Assembly (NCBI GenBank): GCA_013336205.1
Contig: JAAXUD010000042.1
Coordinates: forward strand, 1-11,489
Source: Lentimicrobium sp.
Lineage (GTDB): Bacteria; Bacteroidota; Bacteroidia; Bacteroidales; Lentimicrobiaceae
Length of the DNA stretch: 11,489 nucleotides
Reading direction: 5' to 3'
A model generated the notes under the pieces. It made no database searches and was not told the origin of the DNA. It was given only the letters and a program-made list of their open reading frames with translations. This document shows positions 6,489 to 11,489 of the stretch, piece by piece. Each line of letters begins with the position of its first letter. The stretch's first letter is position 1. Position numbers and translations under genes: made by a program.

Positions 6489-7658
6489 TTAATAATTAAA
6501 ATTGCCTTCTTTTGAGATAATTGTCAATTTCCTGGTATCTGACATTTCGCACCTTCCCACAATTCTCGCTTCAATTCCAAAACTTTCGGACACTGCAATA
6601 ATTTCAGCTGCAATTTCCTTTGGAACATACAACTCCATCCGGTGGCCCATATTAAATACCTTGTACATCTCTTCCCAGTTAGTACCGGATTGTTCCTGTA
6701 TCATTCTGAAAAGCGGCGGAATATCGAAGAGATTGTCTTTTATAATATGCAGGTTATCAATAAAGTGCAGCACTTTCGTCTGGGCACCACCTGAGCAGTG
6801 CACCATGCCGTGTATGTGGTTCCGGTAATTATCAAGAATTTGTTTGATCACCGGAGCATAGGTACGGGTAGGGGAGAGCACCAGTTTGCCCATATCTATG
6901 CCATCAACCGGAGAAGGGTCGGTTAACCTGAGCTTTCCGCTGTAGGCAAGATCGGTGGGCATAGCCGGATCATAACTTTCCGGATATTTTACTGCATAAC
7001 TTTTGTCGAATACATCATGCCTGGCAGAAGTCAATCCGTTACTTCCCATGCCACCATTATAGGATTTTTCGTAAGTAGCCTGCCCGTAGGATGCAAGTCC
7101 AACAATAACATCCCCGGCCTGGATATTGTGATTTGAGATCACCTGATTGCGCCGGATTCTTGCAGTAACTGTTGAATCAACTATTATAGTGCGGACAAGG
7201 TCTCCGACATCGGCAGTTTCACCGCCGGTTGAATGGATGCCAATGCCATAGGATCGCATTTCCTCCAGAAACGCCTCGGTACCTTTGATTATTTCCCCGA
7301 TGACTTCTCCGGGAATCAGGTTTTTATTGCGTCCGATCGTAGAGGAGATCAGGATATTATCGGTTGCGCCGATACAGAGCAAATCGTCGGTGTTCATCAC
7401 AATGGCGTCCTGGGCTATTCCTTTCCAGACGTTCAGGTCTCCTGTTTCTTTCCAGTAAAGGTAGGCCAGGGAAGATTTGGTACCGGCTCCATCGGCGTGC
7501 ATAATATTGCACCATTCAGGATCGTTGCCAAGCAAATCAGGAACTACTTTACAGAAAGCTTTTGGAAATAATCCTTTATCAATTCCACTTATTGCCTTGT
7601 GTACTTCCTCTTTTCCAGCTGAAACGCCACGACGGATGTACCTTGATTCCTGCGACAT
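6489..7658 (-). CDS. purM: Phosphoribosylformylglycinamidine cyclo-ligase (AIR synthase)
   Basis: A 389-residue cytoplasmic enzyme (EC 6.3.3.1) that closes the imidazole ring of purines: FGAM plus ATP gives AIR. The N-terminal half has the PurM signature HADGAGTKSSLAYLYWKETGD (54-74), QDAIVMNTDDLLCIGATD (83-100) and STGGETADVGD (143-153). The C-terminal half carries GLASYGQATYEKSYNGGMGSNGLTSARHD (187-215) and HGMVHCSGGAQTKVLHF (283-299). It is longer than the roughly 345-residue E. coli enzyme and matches the Bacteroides-type form from end to end as I remember it. The start is the ATG at 7656-7658. Only 32 bases separate it from the hairpin ending the upstream gene, and no TAnnTTTG box is visible there, so how it is transcribed is unclear. 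prfA and pyrF lie downstream. Confidence 0.95.
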   Translation of the reverse strand: MSQESRYIRRGVSAGKEEVHKAISGIDKGLFPKAFCKVVPDLLGNDPEWCNIMHADGAGTKSSLAYLYWKETGDLNVWKGIAQDAIVMNTDDLLCIGATDNILISSTIGRNKNLIPGEVIGEIIKGTEAFLEEMRSYGIGIHSTGGETADVGDLVRTIIVDSTVTARIRRNQVISNHNIQAGDVIVGLASYGQATYEKSYNGGMGSNGLTSARHDVFDKSYAVKYPESYDPAMPTDLAYSGKLRLTDPSPVDGIDMGKLVLSPTRTYAPVIKQILDNYRNHIHGMVHCSGGAQTKVLHFIDNLHIIKDNLFDIPPLFRMIQEQSGTNWEEMYKVFNMGHRMELYVPKEIAAEIIAVSESFGIEARIVGRCEMSDTRKLTIISKEGNFNY

Positions 7659-7690
7659 GGTTCTTATGATTGCGGTAATTGCTAAAAAGA

Positions 7691-7712
7691 GACGGCTGCC
7701 CAGGCAGCCGTC
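7691..7712 (-). terminator. Rho-independent terminator after the OmpA-family gene
   Basis: GACGGCTGCC (7691-7700) is the exact reverse complement of GGCAGCCGTC (7703-7712); allowing a four-base loop, nine GC-rich pairs form. In the minus direction the stem is followed by TCTTTTT. It begins 9 bases after the stop codon at 7722 and ends 32 bases before the purM start. Confidence 0.85.
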
Positions 7713-7721
7713 TTCATATTT

Positions 7722-10169
7722 TTAATTAAAAATCAGCTGTTTGCTGTTCTCGTCAAGTTTAAACCGGCCAAACATACTAATGGTGCTTTCGCCCATAATT
7801 ACCCCTTCGGTTAATTTGTGTGAAACCGATGCTTCCACATTGGTGGCATTTTGTTGCCCAATTCTCATTTCCTTCAGCCTGAAAACGGCCTTATCTGCTA
7901 TCGAACCTTCTGCAAGCACTACATTGGCATCCCCGATAAAATCGTCCTTGGTAATTGCGCCCGATTGTAAAAGCTTCTGTGCCTCGGGCAGTGAGAAGAT
8001 AAGCCCCCTGTCATTGCGGTCGTACATAACTTTTACATTATAACCATTGATGATACATGGGATCATGAGTGAGTTTCCCTTGCCGGTTTCGAGGGTGACA
8101 ATGTTCTCTTCAGGATTGATCTTAATTTCAACCTTTTGTGCAAACTGCTGGTTTTTAGGCTTGGGAACGAAGTCTTTGCTTAATACCTTAAATTCTGTTC
8201 TCCTGTTCAACGCGTGGGCCGCTTCTTTTTCAGGAACGGTTTTTAACGAATCGATGTACAATTCTGTCAGTGTAGTCCCGGTTTTGAATAAAAAGCCTTC
8301 TTTGCGAACATCCTTGGCCAGGGTTCTGGGGGTGCGTTCTCCATATCCTTTCGCCACAAGTCTGGCTGGATCTATTCCACGTTCAATCAGGTAGTTGACC
8401 ACTGATTCAGCCCTTCGCTGCGACAGAATATCATTACGCTCATCTGTATCGCGTGCATCGGTGTGGGCGGCCAGCTCAACCACAATGGTTTCATTTTCGA
8501 GCAGGGTTTTGATAAGCCCCTGCAGTGAATCCTGGTATTGAGGTTTCAAATCCCATTTAGCCAGATCGTAAAGAATATCGGGCAGAACCACCGGTTTTTC
8601 AGGAATTGGCTCAAGGATGAAATCAATAACAAAGTCCCGGTTCTTTTCAACGCCCACGGTTGTTTCACGGGCTTTTTTGTTAAAGTAATTATCTTTTACT
8701 ACGGTTAAATCGTAAGTTGTATTCGGTTTTATCTGCGATTTACTGAATGAATAGAACCCTTTGGGGTCAGTTTTCGCTTCTACGGATGAACCATCAGAAC
8801 CAACCAGTTTAACAGAAGCCATTGGAATAAACTGCAGGGTGCGGTCATCTTTAACAGTTCCCTGAAGTGTAAATACAAGGGGAGGATTAATAAATGAGTA
8901 GAGATCGTCGCCCCCTTTGCCACCCTTGCGGTTGGAAGTATAAAATCCCTGGTCTTCGCCCGGCTGGAAAATCATGGCAAAATCATCGCCGCTTGAATTT
9001 ACCGGAACTTCAAGATTGACGGGTACTGTCCATTCTTTGCCCCTGAGTACACTTTTAAAAAGGTCTAGTCCGCCAAGGCCCGGGTGGCCATTGGAAGCAA
9101 AATAGATGATAGAGTCGTTTTTCAGGAATGGGAAAACCTCGTCACCCGGGGTATTAACCTGCGGGCCCAGATTCATAGGTTTTGAGAAATCTTCACCTGG
9201 GGTCTTGCGGGTAGCAATCCAGAGGTCTTTTCCCCCCTGGCCGCCTTTGCGGTCGCTGGAGAAAATGATGGTGAGTTCGTCAGTACTTAAGGTCGGATGA
9301 CCATTGGTTACGGTGCTGTCAGAACCAAGGTTCAATTCAGTGGCTTCTCCCCAGCTCCGGCCGGCCCGCTTAACCACAAGGATTTTACAATTGGTTGCTT
9401 CATCTTCTGCACTGCCGCAGCGGGTATAATACAAGGTTGTGAATTTATCATTAAAAACCGGAGTTCCTTCATTGGCTGCTGTATTGAGTTTCCCTTCGGC
9501 ATCTGCCAGGGTAGGTTCACTCCATTCGCCTTTTCTATCCTGGCGGGTTTGAAACAGATCGCTGAAATTCTGGCCTGTCCAGTCGTCAAGCCCTTTACCT
9601 GTGCTGCCTTCGCGGGTAGAGGTAAAAATGAGTGCATTGTAAAATTTATCGGCATACCCGGCTGCAAAATCATCGCTTTTTGAGTTTGCCTTCTTAACAT
9701 TAGCTACTGTGTATTTTGTAGGGTTTGCGATCCATTCAGCTGCCAGTTCGCATGATTTTACTCCGTTGGCACCGCGCAAATCTTCCGGGACATTCTCAGC
9801 ATACATCGCGTAATAATCTTTGGCAATGTCATATTTCTCATTCGCCCTGAGCATATCAGCATAATTGAGGTATACTATAGGGTTGCGGCGGGCATAATCA
9901 CTTTTTATGATTCTCCGGTAGCTGGCTTCTGCTTTCTTGGTGCTGTTCATCATCCGGTAGCATTCGCCCATCTGGAAAGAGATTCTGTCTTTTTCCGGCC
10001 TGCTCTTGGTTTTCGAAAATGCTTTTTTATAGCGGGTAGCTGCCAGATTATACTGGAAACTGCTGAATGCTTCCTCCGCTGCGGCAATCCTCCTGCTCTG
10101 GCCCATTACAGCCGGAGTACAAAAGGTAATTATCAAAGAAATAAACAGCGCGGTCTTTAATATTTTCAT
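7722..10169 (-). CDS. PorE-like OmpA-family protein with degenerate retropepsin-like C-terminal domain
   Basis: An 815-residue periplasmic protein. A signal peptide spans about 1-23 (cleavage near VMG/QS, no lipobox). TPR-like helices follow (26-150), then PD40 propeller repeats (about 165-425) with SSDRKGGQGGKDLW, SNGHPGLGGLDLF and SNRKGGKGGDDLY, a carboxypeptidase-regulatory fold (433-520) and an OmpA peptidoglycan-binding domain (530-662) with D571 and R586 in the expected places. The OmpA domain has an insertion of about 40 residues around 612-652. This order matches PorE, the type IX secretion anchor, though such proteins are numerous in Bacteroidota. The last 150 residues are extra: NGYNVKVMYDRNDRG (708-722) through IMGESTISMFGRFKLD (791-806) reads as a retropepsin-like fold with D717 kept and the following Thr-Gly replaced by Arg-Asn. 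It is transcribed alone and ends at a strong terminator. Confidence 0.9.
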   Translation of the reverse strand: MKILKTALFISLIITFCTPAVMGQSRRIAAAEEAFSSFQYNLAATRYKKAFSKTKSRPEKDRISFQMGECYRMMNSTKKAEASYRRIIKSDYARRNPIVYLNYADMLRANEKYDIAKDYYAMYAENVPEDLRGANGVKSCELAAEWIANPTKYTVANVKKANSKSDDFAAGYADKFYNALIFTSTREGSTGKGLDDWTGQNFSDLFQTRQDRKGEWSEPTLADAEGKLNTAANEGTPVFNDKFTTLYYTRCGSAEDEATNCKILVVKRAGRSWGEATELNLGSDSTVTNGHPTLSTDELTIIFSSDRKGGQGGKDLWIATRKTPGEDFSKPMNLGPQVNTPGDEVFPFLKNDSIIYFASNGHPGLGGLDLFKSVLRGKEWTVPVNLEVPVNSSGDDFAMIFQPGEDQGFYTSNRKGGKGGDDLYSFINPPLVFTLQGTVKDDRTLQFIPMASVKLVGSDGSSVEAKTDPKGFYSFSKSQIKPNTTYDLTVVKDNYFNKKARETTVGVEKNRDFVIDFILEPIPEKPVVLPDILYDLAKWDLKPQYQDSLQGLIKTLLENETIVVELAAHTDARDTDERNDILSQRRAESVVNYLIERGIDPARLVAKGYGERTPRTLAKDVRKEGFLFKTGTTLTELYIDSLKTVPEKEAAHALNRRTEFKVLSKDFVPKPKNQQFAQKVEIKINPEENIVTLETGKGNSLMIPCIINGYNVKVMYDRNDRGLIFSLPEAQKLLQSGAITKDDFIGDANVVLAEGSIADKAVFRLKEMRIGQQNATNVEASVSHKLTEGVIMGESTISMFGRFKLDENSKQLIFN

Positions 10170-10322
10170 TTGTTGTCAGTATGTTTTATCTTCTTGTAAC
10201 TTAATCAGGATTTCGTACGATTTGCCTGCTAAATTAGTGATTTTATCATTCCTTGTTCCCGGATGTTTTGATGAATATCGGTTACAATACAGGATTAACG
10301 GCATCTGCCGGGCAAAATTGTG

Positions 10323-10709
10323 TTACGGCAGTTTAGATTCTGCTGGTGAATCATTGTTGCCTTTCAGGTTGGCATAGGGATCAGTATCTGCTGTCTTTTT
10401 TACCGAAATGTCAGGATTCAGATCCTGACCTGCTTTTACAAAGGGTTCACTGATGTCCCTGCTGATTGTTTCGGTTTCGCGGCGCACTGATTCGCGCGCT
10501 GACAACAACTCATTTTTAATCGTGTTTGTTTCATCCCTGAACTCACGGGTGATATCTGAGGATGCTTTCTTGAGTTCGTTCATTGTTCTGCCAATTTTCC
10601 GCGCTATTTCCGGCATTTTCTTAGGGCCGAAAATCAGGAAGATCGCGATCAGAATAACCATAAATTCCCCGCCGCTGATGTCGAGGAACAATAACTGGTT
10701 TGCTAGCAT
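10323..10709 (-). CDS. tatA: Twin-arginine translocase component, TatA/B/E family
   Basis: A 128-residue inner-membrane protein of the Tat system, which exports folded proteins. It has a short N-terminal membrane helix (about 14-28, GEFMVILIAIFLIFG), the FGPKK hinge (27-31) and an amphipathic helix MPEIARKIGRTMNELKKA (32-49), followed by a charged coiled-coil-like stretch (50-90) and a disordered tail. The FG hinge favours TatA/E, while the GPKKMPE form and long charged helix are TatB-like, so the exact subtype is uncertain. tatC is not in the window. The ATG at 10707-10709 is preceded by an in-frame stop two codons upstream and by a -7 box 19 bases away. It lies downstream of secDF but behind that gene's terminator. 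Confidence 0.85.
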   Translation of the reverse strand: MLANQLLFLDISGGEFMVILIAIFLIFGPKKMPEIARKIGRTMNELKKASSDITREFRDETNTIKNELLSARESVRRETETISRDISEPFVKAGQDLNPDISVKKTADTDPYANLKGNNDSPAESKLP

Positions 10710-10728
10710 GCATTAAAACTTTAGAATT

Positions 10729-10736
10729 CAAAATTA
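10729..10736 (-). promoter_or_regulatory. Candidate -7 element for the Tat gene
   Basis: The minus strand reads TAATTTTG, the same exact TAnnTTTG variant as before the kinase gene. It ends 19 bases before the ATG and sits just beyond the secDF terminator, fitting independent transcription. No TTG is visible at -33, a position occupied here by the terminator stem. Confidence 0.4.
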
Positions 10737-10737
10737 C

Positions 10738-10769
10738 AAAAAAAAGCCCTGCCAGAGACAGAGCTTTTT
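10738..10769 (-). terminator. Rho-independent terminator after secDF
   Basis: In the minus direction AAAAAGCTCTG (10769-10759) pairs with CAGGGCTTTTT (10751-10741) through one G-U wobble, around a 7-base loop. A run of eight T (10745-10738) follows. It starts 20 bases past the secDF stop codon. Confidence 0.85.
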
Positions 10770-10789
10770 GTAATGCATAATTTTAAGTA

Positions 10790-11489
10790 CTATTTGGCAG
10801 CTTTCTTCAATTCTTCTTTACGTTTTTTACGACGATTCGAAAGTGTTATAAGATCGTAAGCAATCGGAGCAGCATTAAAGATAGATGAGTATGTTCCAAC
10901 TGCAATACCAGCCAAAAGGGCGAAAACAAAACCTCTGATAACATCACCGCCGAAAATAAAGATGGCAATCAATACAACAAGGGTTGTACCGGCAGTATTA
11001 AATGTACGACCGAGGGTGCTGTTAATCGCGTGGTTTATGTTGTCCTTGAGATCGCGTTTCGGGAAAAGAGTTACGTATTCCCTGATACGGTCAAAGATGA
11101 TTACGGTATCGTTGATTGAGTAACCAATAATGGTGAGCAGGGCTGCAATAAACGCCTGGTCAACTTCAAGGTTAAAAGGCAGGATTCCGTAGAAAATTGA
11201 GTATAAGGAAAGGGTGAACAGTGTATCGTGGGCCAGTGAAGTAAGACCACCAAGACCGTACTGCCATTTTTTAAACCTGATGGCTATATAGCCGAAAATT
11301 ACCAGCAACGCGAAGAAAACGGCCATAATGGCTCCCTGCTTAATGTCATCGGCAATGGTTGGTCCTACTTTCTGAGAACTCAGCCTTCCAAGTACTTTGG
11401 CTTCATCATCTGAGGTGAATTCCTGACGTGTCATTGAAGTGGTGTAGAATTGTTTTACACCTTCGAACAACTTTGTTTCAACCAGGGAG
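10790..11489 (-). CDS. secDF: SecDF/SecF protein-export membrane protein, C-terminal part (cut by window edge)
   Basis: The last 233 or so codons of an inner-membrane Sec accessory protein that uses the proton gradient to help draw preproteins across the membrane. The reading frame stays open to the window end (SLVETK precedes the first possible start, a TTG at 11468-11470), so the gene continues outside. SecF signatures are clear: VGPTIADDIKQGAIMA, an HD in LTSLAHDTLFTLSLYS, AALLTIIGYSINDTVIIFDRIRE, NSTLGRTFNTAGTTL and FGGDVIRGFVFALLAGIAVGTYSSI. About five membrane helices are visible, ending in a lysine-rich cytoplasmic tail. Bacteroidota usually encode SecD and SecF as one fused chain, so this is probably SecDF; a separate SecF cannot be excluded from this end alone. 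Confidence 0.93.
   Translation of the reverse strand, partial: SLVETKLFEGVKQFYTTSMTRQEFTSDDEAKVLGRLSSQKVGPTIADDIKQGAIMAVFFALLVIFGYIAIRFKKWQYGLGGLTSLAHDTLFTLSLYSIFYGILPFNLEVDQAFIAALLTIIGYSINDTVIIFDRIREYVTLFPKRDLKDNINHAINSTLGRTFNTAGTTLVVLIAIFIFGGDVIRGFVFALLAGIAVGTYSSIFNAAPIAYDLITLSNRRKKRKEELKKAAK

Noticed and set aside
8047..8394. Plus-strand frame of 115 codons opposite the OmpA-family gene
   Set aside because: It is antisense to a well-supported coding region, and its composition follows from the complementary codons.
9332..9700. Open frame of 122 codons on the minus strand inside the OmpA-family gene
   Set aside because: It overlaps the middle of a clear 815-residue gene in another frame on the same strand and shows no recognisable domain.
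10299..10310. Palindrome CGGCATCTGCCG after the Tat gene as a terminator
   Set aside because: Only five pairs with a two-base centre, and no T-run follows in the minus direction.
11468..11470. TTG as the true start of a 226-residue SecF-like protein
   Set aside because: The frame stays open upstream to the window edge, and SecF needs its N-terminal part, so this is an internal leucine codon.

Overview
The window looks like chromosomal DNA of a member of the Bacteroidota, most likely Bacteroidales or a near relative. The evidence is of four kinds. The AIR synthase is the long type I know from Bacteroides. purM, prfA and pyrF occur in the order I recall from Bacteroides genomes. Exact TAnnTTTG promoter -7 elements, the Bacteroidota form, sit about 20 bases before several starts, and Shine-Dalgarno sequences are absent. 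One protein has the TPR / PD40 / carboxypeptidase-regulatory / OmpA architecture of PorE-like envelope proteins. No phage, CRISPR array, complete insertion sequence, tRNA or rRNA was seen.

Region by region: 1-318 is non-coding and made of degenerate short repeats. 319-1449 (-) is an orphan PAS-domain histidine kinase with a four-cysteine cluster. 1622-2140 (-) is a small RuvC-like (RNase H fold) protein. 2141-2786 is a long AT-rich intergenic stretch with three stacked dispersed-repeat-like sequences and candidate promoters. 2787-3806 (+) is ilvE, the only rightward gene, and it converges on pyrF across a bidirectional terminator (3828-3856). Leftward from there come pyrF (3876-4718) and prfA (4774-5844), then about 640 bases of non-coding repeats with a 74-76 bp tandem array, then purM (6489-7658). 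7722-10169 (-) is an 815-residue OmpA-family protein, 10323-10709 (-) a TatA/B/E component, and 10790-11489 (-) the C-terminal SecF half of SecDF, cut by the window edge.

Functionally, purM, pyrF and prfA are housekeeping genes of purine synthesis, pyrimidine synthesis and translation termination. ilvE does the last step of branched-chain amino acid synthesis. The right third is about the envelope: SecDF and a Tat component move proteins across the inner membrane, and the OmpA-family protein anchors something to peptidoglycan in the periplasm.

The most unusual object is the OmpA-family protein. After its peptidoglycan-binding domain it carries about 150 extra residues that read as a retropepsin-like aspartic protease fold whose D-T-G active-site motif has become D-R-N. 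Other points are the tandem array between purM and prfA, the orphan RuvC-like protein with an uncertain start, and a strong hairpin that leaves almost no room for a separate purM promoter.
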